64,000 bases of DNA from Paenisporosarcina sp. FSL H8-0542 (GTDB taxonomy: Bacteria; Bacillota; Bacilli; Bacillales_A; Planococcaceae): the NCBI RefSeq assembly GCF_038632915.1, contig NZ_CP152050.1, positions 941,501 through 1,005,500 of the forward strand. The letters run 5' to 3'. Below, one piece after another: positions 1-9,986 of this stretch; position 1 is the stretch's first letter, and every line of letters starts with the position of its first letter. The notes beneath the pieces are model-generated. The model ran no database searches. It saw nothing but the letters and a program-made list of their open reading frames with translations, and was not told where the DNA came from. Made by a program: the position numbers and the translations under genes.

Positions 1-1
1 G

Positions 2-217
2 ACCTACTTATTTGAAAAAGGCGTGGACAAAATCGGCAAGAAAATCGGCGAAGAAGCGACAGAAGTCGTAATTGCCGCAAAAAACCGTGATGCCGAAGAA
101 TTGCAATGGGAAGCGGCTGACTTGATCTATCACTTATTAGTCTTGCTTCAAGAACAAAAAGTGAATTTGTATGATGTGTTGGAAGTTTTACAGAAACGAC
201 ATGAGAGTAAATCATAA
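2..217 (+). CDS. hisE: Phosphoribosyl-ATP pyrophosphohydrolase (3' part)
   Basis: This is the C-terminal part of the enzyme that hydrolyses phosphoribosyl-ATP to phosphoribosyl-AMP early in histidine biosynthesis. The frame is open from the window edge and shows the HisE signature: a [19 protein letters not shown] stretch followed by EVVIAAKN, and the helix containing [12 protein letters not shown], whose acidic residues bind Mg in the all-alpha NTP pyrophosphatase fold. The start lies outside the window, so it cannot be told whether this is free-standing HisE or the second half of a HisIE fusion. It is followed by a hairpin terminator, so it is the last gene of its his operon, as in Bacillus, where hisI precedes yvcD and trxB. 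Confidence 0.9.
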   Translation, partial: TYLFEKGVDKIGKKIGEEATEVVIAAKNRDAEELQWEAADLIYHLLVLLQEQKVNLYDVLEVLQKRHESKS

Positions 218-245
218 GCCAATGTGCTATAATAGAGAGATACTG

Positions 246-272
246 AAAAGGGACCTGTTGTGTTCCTTTTTA
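246..272 (+). terminator. Rho-independent terminator of the his operon
   Basis: A 9-bp stem (AAAAGGGAC with GTTCCTTTT, one G-U pair) and 7-nt loop are followed by a T-rich tract, directly after hisE. Confidence 0.75.
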
Positions 273-290
273 TTTTTTCGGAGGCATTAA

Positions 291-1817
291 TTGGAGAAAA
301 AACACAAACAACTCGCGAATGAAAACATCGTCTCGTTTATTCCTACAGGCGAATATTATTATCAAAAAGCGTTAGTAGCTCTGAATCGTGAGCATTTTGA
401 AAAAGCGCATAAATATTTGAGACGTGCAGCGGAACTGAGTCCTGATGATCCGCTTATATTAATGCAATACGCAATTGTGGAAATGGAAGTGGAAAAATAC
501 GACCATGCCCTTGAATTATTGCAAAGTGCGTACAGTCTTGATCCAAATGAAAGTGAAATTGTTTTCTTCTTGGCCGAAGTCAATGCTCATCTCGGTTTTC
601 TTTCGGATGCCCATAAGTACGCCAAACAGTATATTGAATTGGATATGACGGGAGCTTACGCTGAGGAAGCGATGGAGATCATTGATTTCTCGGAACAAGA
701 AGACTGGCCGTTATTTGAAGATGATAATATCGGAAGCGAAATTTTAGTCATTCAAGAAAAAGCAAGACGGATGATGGAACAAGGAAACTTTGAGAAGGCA
801 ATTGAAGTTTTGGAGAATTTGATTGAAGAAAATCCGGATTTCTGGGCTGCATTCAACAATTTGGCGCTTGCTTATTTTTATATCGGCGAAGTCGATCAAG
901 CAAAAGCTTTATTACATAAAGTGTTGGAAGAAAACACAGGGAATTTGCATGCATTGTGTAATTTGGCAGTCGTTCATTATTACGAAAAAAATGAGCAGGA
1001 ACTCTCTTATCTTTTGAATTTACTTGGGAAAATCCAACCGTATATGCTGGAACACCGCTACAAGCTGGGTGCAACTTTTGCTTTGGTTGGTAAATATGAA
1101 GATGCGTATAAATGGTTACGTTCACTTCAAAAACGCGGATACGAGGGCGACCCTGGCTTTTATTTCTGGTTGTCACATTCCGCATACTTTTCGGGACATG
1201 AAAAAGAAGCTCGTCAATACTGGAAACAACTGATTCAAATTGATCCCGAAAAACACGGACTGGAACCTTGGGCTGGCCAAAAAGAAGGCGAATCTTTAGA
1301 TGGCATGGAGCACAATCGTGATTTTATTGTAGAAAAGCTTGAAAATGCGTATCGCAGTGAGCGAATGTTCGGTTTGTTTTTGTTGGGTAAGACTGCACAT
1401 AAACAAGAAATTATCGCTCATCCTGAATGGGTAAATGTAGAAACGTACTCTACGATGGAAAAATGGTTGTTGGCCCATGCCCTTGGGCACGAATTTGAAA
1501 CTAGTCGACTTGCTGAACGTTCTTTTTTAAGAGCGGTCGAAGCAACAGAAGTGCTGTACCGGAAAAATCACCCGTTAACAATTGACGGATCATTCCTCTT
1601 TCAAATGTGGTTTGTGTTAATTGAGCGTGGTATTGATAAAGGCTATGCCTTTAAAAATCCTAAGGCTTTAGCGGCCGCTGCGGATTATATGTTCCAATCA
1701 TCACGTTCACAAGGCATTACAAAAAAAGCACTAGCGGAACGCTATGAGATTACCACACCAACCATCACAAAATATGTAAATGAACTTATTCAATTTTTAC
1801 CGCTTTTTGATACTTAA
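291..1817 (+). CDS. Tetratricopeptide repeat protein, YvcD-like
   Basis: This 508-residue soluble protein has two blocks of tetratricopeptide repeats (about residues 20-135 and 150-270), recognisable from repeated A-x-x-x-L-P/Y spacing such as EHFEKAHKYLRRAAELSPDD and GNFEKAIEVLENLIEENPD. Such arrays are protein-binding scaffolds. The last 30 residues (KALAERYEITTPTITKYV) look like a helix-turn-helix, which is unusual for a pure TPR protein. The TTG start is chosen because GGAGG ends 6 bases upstream and no better start exists. Position between his genes and trxB matches B. subtilis yvcD, whose function is not established. Cytoplasmic; no signal peptide. Confidence 0.85.
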   Translation: MEKKHKQLANENIVSFIPTGEYYYQKALVALNREHFEKAHKYLRRAAELSPDDPLILMQYAIVEMEVEKYDHALELLQSAYSLDPNESEIVFFLAEVNAHLGFLSDAHKYAKQYIELDMTGAYAEEAMEIIDFSEQEDWPLFEDDNIGSEILVIQEKARRMMEQGNFEKAIEVLENLIEENPDFWAAFNNLALAYFYIGEVDQAKALLHKVLEENTGNLHALCNLAVVHYYEKNEQELSYLLNLLGKIQPYMLEHRYKLGATFALVGKYEDAYKWLRSLQKRGYEGDPGFYFWLSHSAYFSGHEKEARQYWKQLIQIDPEKHGLEPWAGQKEGESLDGMEHNRDFIVEKLENAYRSERMFGLFLLGKTAHKQEIIAHPEWVNVETYSTMEKWLLAHALGHEFETSRLAERSFLRAVEATEVLYRKNHPLTIDGSFLFQMWFVLIERGIDKGYAFKNPKALAAAADYMFQSSRSQGITKKALAERYEITTPTITKYVNELIQFLPLFDT

Positions 1818-1874
1818 GCAAAAAAGTTGAATGACTTGCATGAATCTTATACGATTTGTGATAGAAGGATTTAG

Positions 1875-2837
<963 letters not shown>

Positions 2838-2935
2838 TTTTAATCATTCTTTAATCCATCTGTAATACCCTTGCAACAATAAAGGTGTATATTAAGGATA
2901 GTAAATTGACCCCCTTTTTATAGCAACATTTTGAA

Positions 2936-2978
2936 AGGCTGTTTCTCGGTGCAAATCGATGAAACAGCCTCTTTTTTT
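2936..2978 (+). terminator. Terminator after trxB
   Basis: A perfect 10-bp stem AGGCTGTTTC / GAAACAGCCT with a 15-nt loop is followed by seven T. Confidence 0.9.
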
Positions 2979-3007
2979 GCCGTTTGGAAAGGTGTTTGAA
3001 AGTGTAT

Positions 3008-3157
3008 GGACAGAAATTGCTTCGAGCTGGACGGAAAATCAAGTTAACCGGTCAGAAAACGTCTTTGAGTGGTCAATAACGGTTCTGAATGGTCAGATAT
3101 TCAATAACAATGGTCAAAACTCTTGAAAACAACTTGCCATGATGTCATTCCGGTCAC
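3008..3157. repeat. Degenerate tandem array with a 21-bp period
   Basis: GGACAG, GGACGG, GGTCAG, GGTCAA, GGTCAG and GGTCAA begin at 3008, 3029, 3050, 3071, 3091 and 3112, and GGTCAC follows at 3152. Only the first 6-10 bases of each unit are conserved (GGTCAgAAA); the rest has drifted. Spacing is 20-21 bases, close to two helical turns. It fills the gap between the trxB terminator and the yvcI promoter. A similar array lies at 54838-54910. Confidence 0.6.
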
Positions 3158-3193
3158 TAGACGAGCTTTACGCTTTTCTTTTTTGCATACTTT

Positions 3194-3223
3194 TTGATAT
3201 GCCATCCTTCAAAGTTGTATAAT
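3194..3223 (+). promoter_or_regulatory. SigA-type promoter of yvcI-rapZ-yvcK operon
   Basis: TTGATA at 3194-3199 and a consensus TATAAT at 3218-3223 are separated by 18 bp. Transcription would begin near 3230, which argues against a GTG at 3231 as the yvcI start. Confidence 0.7.
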
Positions 3224-3260
3224 AGAATAAGTGAGTTTATTTGGATGTGGAGTGTCGAAT

Positions 3261-3737
3261 GTGCAGCGTATAGCAAATTTAATTGTTTTGAAAGAACAAC
3301 AGGTTCTTTTATTGAAAAAACCACGTAGAAATTGGTATGTAGCCCCTGGCGGGAAAATGGAAGCAGGCGAGTCCATTTACAGCGCGGCCATTCGTGAATT
3401 TCAAGAGGAAACCAACACCGTACCTGTCAAACCTCATTTAAAAGGCGTTTATACGATGATCGTACAAGACGAACAGCAGATCGAAAATGAGTGGATGCTC
3501 TTTACATTTGTGTCGCATGATTTAGAAGGTATTCCATTTGAAGTAACAAAAGAAGGAATTTTGGAGTGGCATCCTGTGGAAGCCTTGGCACATTTGCCAA
3601 TGGCAGAAGGAGATCGTACGAACTTACAATTTGCTGTATCAGGACAAGGGGTTCAATACGGGACATTTGTTTACACCCATGATTTTGATTTGATTAAACA
3701 AGATATACAAGCGTCATATGAGGGAGAGAAGCAATGA
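3261..3737 (+). CDS. yvcI: Nudix hydrolase YvcI
   Basis: Nudix family pyrophosphohydrolase acting on a nucleoside-diphosphate-type substrate that cannot be named from sequence. The Nudix box runs over about residues 30-52 (GGKMEAGES...REFQEET), with the metal-binding REFQEE glutamates present. GTG at 3261 is preferred over the in-frame GTG at 3231: GGAG sits 8 bases upstream, the promoter's -10 box would leave a start at 3231 leaderless, and [10 protein letters not shown] matches the start of B. subtilis YvcI. The stop overlaps the rapZ start by 4 bases, so the two are translationally coupled in the conserved yvcI-rapZ-yvcK-whiA-crh operon. Confidence 0.88.
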   Translation: MQRIANLIVLKEQQVLLLKKPRRNWYVAPGGKMEAGESIYSAAIREFQEETNTVPVKPHLKGVYTMIVQDEQQIENEWMLFTFVSHDLEGIPFEVTKEGILEWHPVEALAHLPMAEGDRTNLQFAVSGQGVQYGTFVYTHDFDLIKQDIQASYEGEKQ

Positions 3738-4621
3738 TGGAATCAAAACAAACTCAGGATTCGGAATTGGTCATCATTACCGGCATGTCTGGCGCAGGGA
3801 AAACAGTTGCCATTCAAAGTTTCGAAGATCTAGGGTTTTTCTGTATCGATAACTTGCCACCAGCTTTATTAATGACGTTTTTAAAATTAATGAAGGAATC
3901 AGGAAAAGACATGAATCGGATTGCTGCGGTAATGGATATGCGTGGCGGAGATTTATTCGATTCGTTGATTGGTGCTCTCGATGAAATGGCGCAAGGGAAT
4001 TTATGTACACCAAAAATTTTATTCCTGGAAGCGGACGATGAAACTCTGGTCAGACGCTATAAAGAAACACGGCGTTCACATCCGCTCGCTCCTGAAGGCT
4101 TACCTTTAGAGGGGATTGCAAAAGAACGTTTGTTGCTTTCTGAGTTGAAAGGAAGAGCTCAATTCATTTACAACACCTCAACCCTGAAACCGAAAGATCT
4201 TCGTGAAAAAATACAAGAAGAGTTTTCTTCAATAGGAAGCTCTACATTTACTGTAAACGTCATGTCATTCGGTTTTAAACACGGCTTACCGATTGATGCG
4301 GATTTAGTATTTGATGTACGATTCTTGCCAAATCCTTATTATATAGAAGATTTGCGTCCGAAAACCGGCTTGGATTCTGATGTATCTGGTTATGTGTTGA
4401 AATGGCCGGAAACCCAAATATTAATTGAAAAACTGACTGATTTACTGACTTACATGATTCCTCAATATAAACGAGAAGGAAAACGCCAGCTCGTCATTGC
4501 ATTTGGTTGTACCGGTGGGCAACACCGTTCCGTAACCCTTACGGAATACTATGCGAAATTGTTCCAACAAGATTATCAAACTGTAATTACGCATCGCGAT
4601 ATTAAACATAGAAAGGGCTGA
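3734..4621 (+). CDS. rapZ: RapZ/YvcJ family nucleotide-binding protein
   Basis: P-loop NTP-binding protein. In E. coli RapZ is the RNase adaptor that controls glucosamine-6-phosphate synthase mRNA; in B. subtilis the orthologue YvcJ binds and hydrolyses nucleotides and affects competence. Walker A is GMSGAGKT at about residues 16-23, and DMRGGDLF and the C-terminal GCTGGQHRS and HRDIKHRKG motifs are diagnostic. Its 295 residues are the usual length. The start overlaps yvcI by 4 bases, and the stop lies 4 bases before yvcK. Confidence 0.95.
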   Translation: MMESKQTQDSELVIITGMSGAGKTVAIQSFEDLGFFCIDNLPPALLMTFLKLMKESGKDMNRIAAVMDMRGGDLFDSLIGALDEMAQGNLCTPKILFLEADDETLVRRYKETRRSHPLAPEGLPLEGIAKERLLLSELKGRAQFIYNTSTLKPKDLREKIQEEFSSIGSSTFTVNVMSFGFKHGLPIDADLVFDVRFLPNPYYIEDLRPKTGLDSDVSGYVLKWPETQILIEKLTDLLTYMIPQYKREGKRQLVIAFGCTGGQHRSVTLTEYYAKLFQQDYQTVITHRDIKHRKG

Positions 4622-4625
4622 TGGA

Positions 4626-5618
4626 ATGGCACGTTCCAAACGCCGGAAACGAATCGTCATAATCGGCGGGGGGACGGGTCTATCCACGTTGTTGCGAGGA
4701 TTAAAGAAATTCCCGGTCGATATCACTGCAATTGTTACAGTTGCAGATGATGGAGGCAGCTCAGGCAGACTCCGCGACGATTACGATATTCCGCCTCCGG
4801 GAGATATTCGAAAAGTAATGGCTGCATTATCAGATGTAGAGCCTTTAGTTGAAGAAATGTTCCAATATCGTTTCAGTCAATCTGATGATTTAGGTGGACA
4901 TTCACTAGGTAATTTAATGTTAACAGCGTTGACAGATATAACTGGTGACTTTTCGCATGCGATTCGGGAAATGAGTCGCGTATTAAATGTTCATGGTACT
5001 GTATTGCCAGCTGCGAATCAGACAATCACCCTTCATGCAGAACTGGACGACGGGACCATTGTTACGGGAGAATCAAAGATTCCTACATACAATCAACGCA
5101 TTCATCGTGTCTTTCTGACACCCAATGATGTGGAACCGCTTCCAGATACGATTAAAGCAATTTGCAAAGCTGATTTACTCGTATTTGGACCAGGAAGTTT
5201 ATATACTAGTATTTTGCCCAATTTATTGGTTCAAGGAATTCAAAAAGCAATACTCGAATCGAAGGCACCAAACGTATACATTTGCAACTTGATGACACAA
5301 GCTGGAGAGACATTGAACTATTCAGCGGCTGATCATGTCCGTGCATTGATGTTGCATATGGGTGCGCCGTTTATTCAGACGATTTTACTTAACACGGATG
5401 AAGTTCCATTATCCGTTCAAGAAATTTATGCACAAGAACAGTCTATGCCGGTGAGTTATGACGAATCAAGATTAAATCAATTAGGAATAACAGTGGTCAA
5501 AAAAGATATTGCGACCATCCAGGATGGAGCCATTCGTCATGACGCAACCAAAGTTGCGGAATGGCTGGTCCATTATGCGGAAGATAAGGAAAATGCAATC
5601 AAGCAATCATTTATCTAA
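4626..5618 (+). CDS. yvcK: YvcK gluconeogenesis factor
   Basis: YvcK/CofD-like protein that binds UDP-sugars and in B. subtilis is needed for growth and normal morphology on gluconeogenic carbon sources. The N-terminal [14 protein letters not shown] loop (about residues 14-27), [14 protein letters not shown] and [12 protein letters not shown] are family signatures, and [19 protein letters not shown] lies in the second half. AAAGGG ends 8 bases before the ATG. It sits between rapZ and whiA and belongs functionally with Crh, encoded downstream, and the CggR operon. Confidence 0.95.
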   Translation: MARSKRRKRIVIIGGGTGLSTLLRGLKKFPVDITAIVTVADDGGSSGRLRDDYDIPPPGDIRKVMAALSDVEPLVEEMFQYRFSQSDDLGGHSLGNLMLTALTDITGDFSHAIREMSRVLNVHGTVLPAANQTITLHAELDDGTIVTGESKIPTYNQRIHRVFLTPNDVEPLPDTIKAICKADLLVFGPGSLYTSILPNLLVQGIQKAILESKAPNVYICNLMTQAGETLNYSAADHVRALMLHMGAPFIQTILLNTDEVPLSVQEIYAQEQSMPVSYDESRLNQLGITVVKKDIATIQDGAIRHDATKVAEWLVHYAEDKENAIKQSFI

Positions 5619-5644
5619 CTTTCGCTCGAAAGGGGGAAATATAT

Positions 5645-6601
5645 ATGTCATTTGCATCTGAAACAAAAAAAGAAATGACGCAGGCTGACATAACACCTTG
5701 TTGCGCGAAAGCAGAACTATCTGCACTCATCCGCATGAATGGTGCGCTTTCATTTGCGAACCGAAGTTTGAGTTTGGATGTACAAACCGAGAATGCAGCG
5801 ATTGCCAGACGTTTATATACATTGATGAAAGAATTGTACCCGTACCAAGTAGAACTATTGGTACGAAAAAAGATGCGCTTGAAAAAAAACAATGTATATA
5901 TTTGTCGGGTGCGAGATGGGTCAAAAGCTTTGCTGGAAGATTTGAAAATCATTACAGAAGACTTTCAGTTCAATCATACAATTTCAGCTGAACTGGTTAA
6001 AAAGAATTGTTGCAAGCGGGCGTATTTGCGTGGTGCATTCCTGGCTGGTGGCTCAGTCAATAATCCGGAAACCTCTGCATACCATTTGGAAGTTTATTCG
6101 CTATATAAAGACCATAGTGATGCACTTGTTAATTTAATGAATGGCTTTGGATTGAATGCTAAAACAATTGAACGTAAAAAAGGGTTTGTGACCTATTTAA
6201 AAGAAGCTGAAAAAATATCGGATTTTTTAAGTATTACCGGAGCTCATCACGCATTATTGAAATTTGAAGATGTCCGCATTGTCCGCGATATGCGAAATAG
6301 CGTAAATCGGCTCGTCAATTGTGAAACTGCCAATCTCAATAAAACAATTGGCGCATCCATACGACAAGTGGAAAATATTCGTTATATTGATAATGTCATG
6401 GGAATTGATCAATTGCCTGAAAAGCTGAGGGAAGTAGCTAGATTGCGTGTAGAGTACACAGATGTCACGCTGAAAGAACTTGGCGAGATGGTTTCAACAG
6501 GTACAATCAGTAAATCAGGCATTAATCACCGATTACGTAAGCTTGATGAAATTGCTGATGGACTTCGCGGTGGAGTTGCGTTCGATAAAGTGAAAAGATA
6601 G
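5645..6601 (+). CDS. whiA: DNA-binding protein WhiA
   Basis: WhiA joins a degenerate LAGLIDADG homing-endonuclease fold (about residues 1-200, with [21 protein letters not shown]) to a C-terminal helix-turn-helix (about 270-310, [20 protein letters not shown]). It is a sporulation regulator in actinomycetes; in Bacillus it influences cell division and chromosome segregation without being a classical sporulation factor. A strong AAAGGGGG precedes the ATG. 318 residues is typical. It is the fourth gene of the yvcI-crh operon. Confidence 0.95.
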   Translation: MSFASETKKEMTQADITPCCAKAELSALIRMNGALSFANRSLSLDVQTENAAIARRLYTLMKELYPYQVELLVRKKMRLKKNNVYICRVRDGSKALLEDLKIITEDFQFNHTISAELVKKNCCKRAYLRGAFLAGGSVNNPETSAYHLEVYSLYKDHSDALVNLMNGFGLNAKTIERKKGFVTYLKEAEKISDFLSITGAHHALLKFEDVRIVRDMRNSVNRLVNCETANLNKTIGASIRQVENIRYIDNVMGIDQLPEKLREVARLRVEYTDVTLKELGEMVSTGTISKSGINHRLRKLDEIADGLRGGVAFDKVKR

Positions 6602-6676
6602 TTGTGAGAATGACTCATTTCAGCTAACATAAAAAACAATACATGAACGGACAGAGATTTGGGGGGGCATGAACTA

Positions 6677-6934
6677 ATGACGGAAAATCAAGTACAAGTT
6701 GAATTGAAATCAGGATTACAGGCAAGACAGGCTGCTCTTTTTGTGCAAGAAGCAAATCGTTACCAAGCAGATGTATATCTGCAAAAAGACGATAAAAAAG
6801 TAAATGCAAAAAGTATTATGGGCATAATGAGCCTAGCCATCAGCAAAGGATCATCAGTTACAATCAGTGCTGAAGGATCAGATGAAGAACAGGCGGTTGA
6901 AGGACTAATCGCCATGATTCAAAAAGAAAATTAA
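6677..6934 (+). CDS. crh: HPr-like catabolite repression protein Crh
   Basis: An 85-residue HPr paralogue. The phosphorelay histidine of HPr is replaced by glutamine (GLQARQAALFVQEANR, Q15), while the regulatory serine region is kept (KSIMGIMS). It therefore cannot serve PTS sugar transport but can be phosphorylated by HPr kinase and act as a CcpA co-repressor. ATG 6677 is chosen over an in-frame TTG at 6659 because the G-run at 6660-6666 is the ribosome site and the protein then aligns with B. subtilis Crh. Last gene of its operon, followed by a terminator. Confidence 0.93.
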   Translation: MTENQVQVELKSGLQARQAALFVQEANRYQADVYLQKDDKKVNAKSIMGIMSLAISKGSSVTISAEGSDEEQAVEGLIAMIQKEN

Positions 6935-6940
6935 AATCAA

Positions 6941-6971
6941 AAACCTTCGACGATCTGTCGAAGGTTTTTTT
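6941..6971 (+). terminator. Terminator after crh
   Basis: An 11-bp perfect stem AAACCTTCGAC / GTCGAAGGTTT with a 5-nt loop runs into a T tract. Confidence 0.92.
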
Positions 6972-7204
6972 ATGGACAAAATTCATCAAGTTCACAATGT
7001 TTCACTTAATAACTATTGCTACTTTTCGATAAATCTAGTAAATGACTCAGTCCCAATAGATTTACGAGAATACTATGGGTTATAGCTACAATACTATTTA
7101 ATTTTAAATAATAGGGGCATAAAAGCGACGATGACTATTCATGGTTTTTTCGAATGTTATTAAAAAATGGGATAAAAATCTTAATAGGAAAGGGGGAAAT
7201 AGAA

Positions 7205-7993
7205 ATGATTAAAATAGCATGGTCTGCAGGACATGGATTGACTACTGCAGGGAAACGGTCGCCAAATGATGAAAAAGAATGGACATTCAATAACAAAGTG
7301 GTTCTGTCAGGCATGGCACATCTGGATAAATATGAAGGTGTTCTACAAATGCGGGTCGACGATCCCAGCGGAAAAACGGATATACCCTTAGCGTCTCGCA
7401 CTGATATGGCAAATGCTTGGAAAGCTGATATGTACATCAGCTGTCACCATAATGCTCTTGGAGGGCAATGGGGAAATCATGGAGGAATCGAAACCTACGT
7501 AATGGAGCCGGCAAACAATAATCCATCTTCACTCAAACTGGCCAATTCCATTCATCCGAAAGTAGTGAAAGCGATGGGGTTGAGGGATCGCGGTGTGAAA
7601 TCTGCCAACTTTCATGAATTGCGGGAGACAGTTATGCCAGCAGTACTAGTAGAAGGTGGTTTTATGGATAGTCTCACGGATATCATAAAAATGCGTGATG
7701 ACAACTATTTGAATGCACACGGTGTAGCAATCGCTCAAGGTATCGCGTGGAGTTTCGGACTGAAAATGAAAGAAGTTATAGATTCTTCAGGAAAGGAGGA
7801 AGCGAAGTTTTTCAATACAGGTTCATTATCATTAAATAATGAATTTAAAAATATGTTGACCAAGGCGCGTGAACAAGGCGTAATTGAATCCAATCATTGG
7901 GAGAAAAAGGCTGAGGAGGGAAGCTTGACAGAATCTGAAGCGATTGGCTTAACTGCAATTGTGTTAAAACGGTTGTTCTTGGATAAAATATAA
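7205..7993 (+). CDS. N-acetylmuramoyl-L-alanine amidase (Amidase_3), phage-lysin-like
   Basis: Zinc amidase that would cut the bond between N-acetylmuramic acid and L-alanine in peptidoglycan. The Amidase_3 fold covers about residues 1-185: zinc ligand in AWSAGHG near the N-terminus, YISCHHNALGG with the second histidine, GGIETYV, and VEGGFMDS with the catalytic glutamate. The AGHGxxTAGKRSP opening resembles Bacillus phage endolysins. The C-terminal 75 residues are a small helical region (LNNEFKNMLTKAREQGVI...) that could bind the wall. No signal peptide is visible, so export needs a holin or mother-cell lysis, as for CwlC. ATG 7205 follows AAAGGGGG. No other phage genes adjoin it. Confidence 0.85.
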   Translation: MIKIAWSAGHGLTTAGKRSPNDEKEWTFNNKVVLSGMAHLDKYEGVLQMRVDDPSGKTDIPLASRTDMANAWKADMYISCHHNALGGQWGNHGGIETYVMEPANNNPSSLKLANSIHPKVVKAMGLRDRGVKSANFHELRETVMPAVLVEGGFMDSLTDIIKMRDDNYLNAHGVAIAQGIAWSFGLKMKEVIDSSGKEEAKFFNTGSLSLNNEFKNMLTKAREQGVIESNHWEKKAEEGSLTESEAIGLTAIVLKRLFLDKI

Positions 7994-8116
7994 AAAATTC
8001 ACGGTTTTGAATGGGTGAAGATTTTGTAATGAAAGCCACTGATGCAAAAAAGGTTGTTACTCGCAGATTTCCATTCTTTGTGGAAGTTAAAGTAATCCAT
8101 TGTCTGAATGAATATA

Positions 8117-8161
8117 AATAAAAAAACCGACCCATACGCCTTCTAACGTTTGGGTCGGTTT
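8117..8161 (-). terminator. Terminator of tRNA-Arg
   Basis: On the minus strand, AAACCGACCCA / TGGGTCGGTTT (11-bp perfect stem) is followed by T residues just downstream of the tRNA. Confidence 0.85.
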
Positions 8162-8170
8162 ACCTTTTGA

Positions 8171-8242
8171 CGCCCTCGGAGGGAATCGAACCCCCATCTC
8201 AAGAACCGGAATCTTACGTGTTATCCATTGCACCACGAGGGC
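8171..8242 (-). tRNA. tRNA-Arg (anticodon CCG)
   Basis: On the minus strand: acceptor stem GCCCTCG/CGAGGGC, D-stem GTG/CAC, anticodon stem TAAGA/TCTTG around loop TTCCGGT (anticodon CCG, reading CGG), and T-arm GGGGG-TTCGATT-CCCTC. It is 72 nt with discriminator G; the CCA end is not encoded. An Arg tRNA beside clpP is also the B. subtilis arrangement (trnQ). Confidence 0.95.
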
Positions 8243-8255
8243 AAGTGACTTACCT

Positions 8256-8284
8256 ATTATACAAATAGAAGGCAAACATTTCAA
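8256..8284 (-). promoter_or_regulatory. SigA promoter of tRNA-Arg
   Basis: On the minus strand TTGAAA (8284-8279) and TATAAT (8261-8256) are spaced by exactly 17 bp, placing transcription start a few bases before the tRNA. Confidence 0.75.
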
Positions 8285-8306
8285 CTGTACTTTTTTGTGC
8301 ATAATA

Positions 8307-8323
8307 TTTGACCTTCCTTGACC
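8307..8323. promoter_or_regulatory. CtsR operator upstream of clpP
   Basis: TTTGACC-TTC-CTTGACC is, on the minus strand, GGTCAAG-GAA-GGTCAAA: two direct heptads separated by 3 bp, the known CtsR heat-shock repressor box. Its TTGACC halves also provide -35 elements; TATATT at 8330-8335 lies 16 bp after the first. CtsR would block clpP transcription until heat or protein stress. Confidence 0.85.
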
Positions 8324-8411
8324 AACTTGTATATTATAAAGGAACAACCGAGTACAATAGATGATACTCGGGATGTACGAAAATTATTATAAGCTTGAAG
8401 GGGGCATTTCC

Positions 8412-9008
8412 ATGAATTTAATTCCTACAGTTATTGAACAAACAAGCCGCGGAGAGCGCGCTTATGACATCTACTCACGTTTATTAAAAGACCGAGTGAT
8501 TATGCTTGGAAGCGGCATTGACGATAATGTTGCAAACTCCATCGTGGCACAATTACTTTTCCTAGAAGCTGAAGATCCAGAAAAAGATATTTCTATTTAC
8601 ATCAACAGTCCAGGTGGAAGTATCACGGCGGGTATGGCGATTTTTGACACAATGCATTTCATCAAACCGGACGTGCAAACAATTTGTATCGGGATGGCAG
8701 CTTCAATGGGCGCATTCTTGCTTGCGGCTGGAACAAAAGGTAAACGTTATGCTTTACCGAATGCTGAAGTCATGATTCATCAACCACTTGGTGGAGCACA
8801 AGGGCAAGCGACTGAAATTGAAATCGCTGCAAAACGTATTTTATTCTTGCGTGAAAAATTAAACGGTATCTTGTCAGAACGTACAGGTCAACCGATTGAT
8901 GTCATCGCAAAAGATACGGACCGCGATAACTTCATGACAGCTGAGCGTGCAAAAGACTATGGTCTTGTTGATCACATTATTTCTCGCAGTGAATTGAAAA
9001 AATCATAA
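8412..9008 (+). CDS. clpP: ATP-dependent Clp protease proteolytic subunit
   Basis: Barrel-forming serine protease that degrades proteins fed by ClpC, ClpX or ClpE. The catalytic triad is visible: Ser98 in GMAASMGAF, His123 in MIHQPLGG and Asp172 in the [13 protein letters not shown] region. ATG 8412 with GGGGC upstream gives the standard [11 protein letters not shown] start and 198 residues. CtsR controls it through the box at 8307-8323. Monocistronic, followed by a strong terminator. Confidence 0.98.
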   Translation: MNLIPTVIEQTSRGERAYDIYSRLLKDRVIMLGSGIDDNVANSIVAQLLFLEAEDPEKDISIYINSPGGSITAGMAIFDTMHFIKPDVQTICIGMAASMGAFLLAAGTKGKRYALPNAEVMIHQPLGGAQGQATEIEIAAKRILFLREKLNGILSERTGQPIDVIAKDTDRDNFMTAERAKDYGLVDHIISRSELKKS

Positions 9009-9013
9009 TAACC

Positions 9014-9053
9014 AAAGCTACAGTGACTTTTTAAGTCATTGTAGCTTTTTTGT
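9014..9053 (+). terminator. Terminator after clpP
   Basis: A 16-bp stem (AAAGCTACAGTGACTT / AAGTCATTGTAGCTTT, one G-U pair) is followed by T residues. Confidence 0.92.
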
Positions 9054-9299
9054 TTATGGCTATGTTAAAGGATACTGTAACGAAAGAGTGCATTTCCGGA
9101 TAGCTTAAAAGCACGAGCCGGTAAGGCTAATCAAGGAAGGCAGTAGTGGCGGTGGCGCTGGTCATGGTTTTTAAATGAGGGTACAGCAAGCGGCTTAAGA
9201 CAGCCACTTGTTTTTTTATGAATTTATGACGTGCAATTGCGAAAAATAGAGTACAATTCTGGATATCAAGATGTTAAAGACGTGAAAGGAAGATGGATA
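9054..9299. other. Intergenic region with a second hairpin terminator
   Basis: No gene is recognised here. A hairpin CAAGCGGCT / AGCCACTTG followed by seven T at 9187-9217 looks like another terminator, suggesting that a small RNA or a lost gene once occupied 9060-9186. Confidence 0.4.
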
Positions 9300-9533
9300 A
9301 TGAACGTACAATTTTATTCTCGCCCGAACTGTCCTTTGTGTGAAGACGCACGAATGATGCTGCAACTTGTAAAAGAAGATGTTGAATTACATATAGAAGA
9401 AATCAATATTGAAGACAATGATGACATCCATGAAAAGTACTTACTCCGCATTCCAGTAATCGAAAGCAACGGAGTGGTCATTCAGGAAGGACGGATTGAT
9501 TATCCTACGTTATTAGAGGCGTTTACATCGTAA
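9300..9533 (+). CDS. Glutaredoxin-like thioredoxin-fold protein
   Basis: A 77-residue protein of the glutaredoxin/DUF836 thioredoxin fold. CPLC at about residues 10-13 is the redox pair, in RPNCPLCEDARMML, and RIPVIESNG supplies the cis-proline that positions the substrate. It probably reduces disulfides or mixed thiols in the cytoplasm; the partner is unknown. ATG 9300 is chosen over a further upstream GTG because GGAAG precedes it and the thioredoxin strand begins directly at MNVQFYS. Its last codons coincide with the first copy of a palindrome (9516-9539) repeated 445 bp downstream. Confidence 0.82.
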   Translation: MNVQFYSRPNCPLCEDARMMLQLVKEDVELHIEEINIEDNDDIHEKYLLRIPVIESNGVVIQEGRIDYPTLLEAFTS

Positions 9534-9599
9534 ACGTCTCAGGCTGTAGACAAACAAAAAAATGAGAGAATATAACTGTATACTATTGAACAAGAAAAT

Positions 9600-9722
9600 G
9601 TTGATTTCCATTGCGGCGGACGCGTTTCGCGGGCACGACTTCAGTCTCCTCGTCACTACGTTCCTGCGGGGTCTTCAGCTCGTGCTATTCCCGCTGAAGT
9701 CGCCGCCTCCACTCCAATCAAC
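9600..9722. repeat. Bacillales intergenic repeat unit 1
   Basis: Terminal inverted GTTGATT/AATCAAC and inner GCGGCG/CGCCGC frame a GC-rich core with CTGCGGGG and CCCGCTGAAG. An open frame across it is not a gene. Confidence 0.6.
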
Positions 9723-9772
9723 GGATTTCGCTTCTGTTTGCGTGTCTCTTCATATTATTTTAGTAGTAAGAC

Positions 9773-9900
9773 GGTCGGCTATTTCTGAAGACTCCTGCGG
9801 AAAAACGAAATAAGCTAGACCCCACAGGCTCAACTGTCATAGACAGCTGAGCCGAGGAGGCTAGCGTTTCGTCCGTGGAAAGCGAAAGAAATAGCCGACC
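9773..9900. repeat. Bacillales intergenic repeat unit 2
   Basis: Perfect 14-bp terminal inverted repeats, with an inner hairpin GGCTCAACTGTC / GACAGCTGAGCC at 9827-9852. Confidence 0.65.
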
Positions 9901-9986
9901 ATAAAATTTTTCGATAGAGTGCAAAAGATAAGAATGCGAATTTTTATACTTTTATATTGATTAATATTCTTTTGTCAACAAGCTGA

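Noticed and set aside
3008-3157. CRISPR array
   Set aside because: Units are 20-21 bp with only a 6-10 bp conserved part, no uniform repeat/spacer structure and no cas genes in the window.
3231-3260. GTG 3231 as the yvcI start
   Set aside because: It would coincide with the predicted transcription start and lacks a ribosome site; GTG 3261 fits the family.
9562-9813. Open frame of 83 codons across the intergenic repeat units
   Set aside because: It lies inside hairpin-forming repeat DNA, has no ribosome site and its composition follows the repeat, not a protein.
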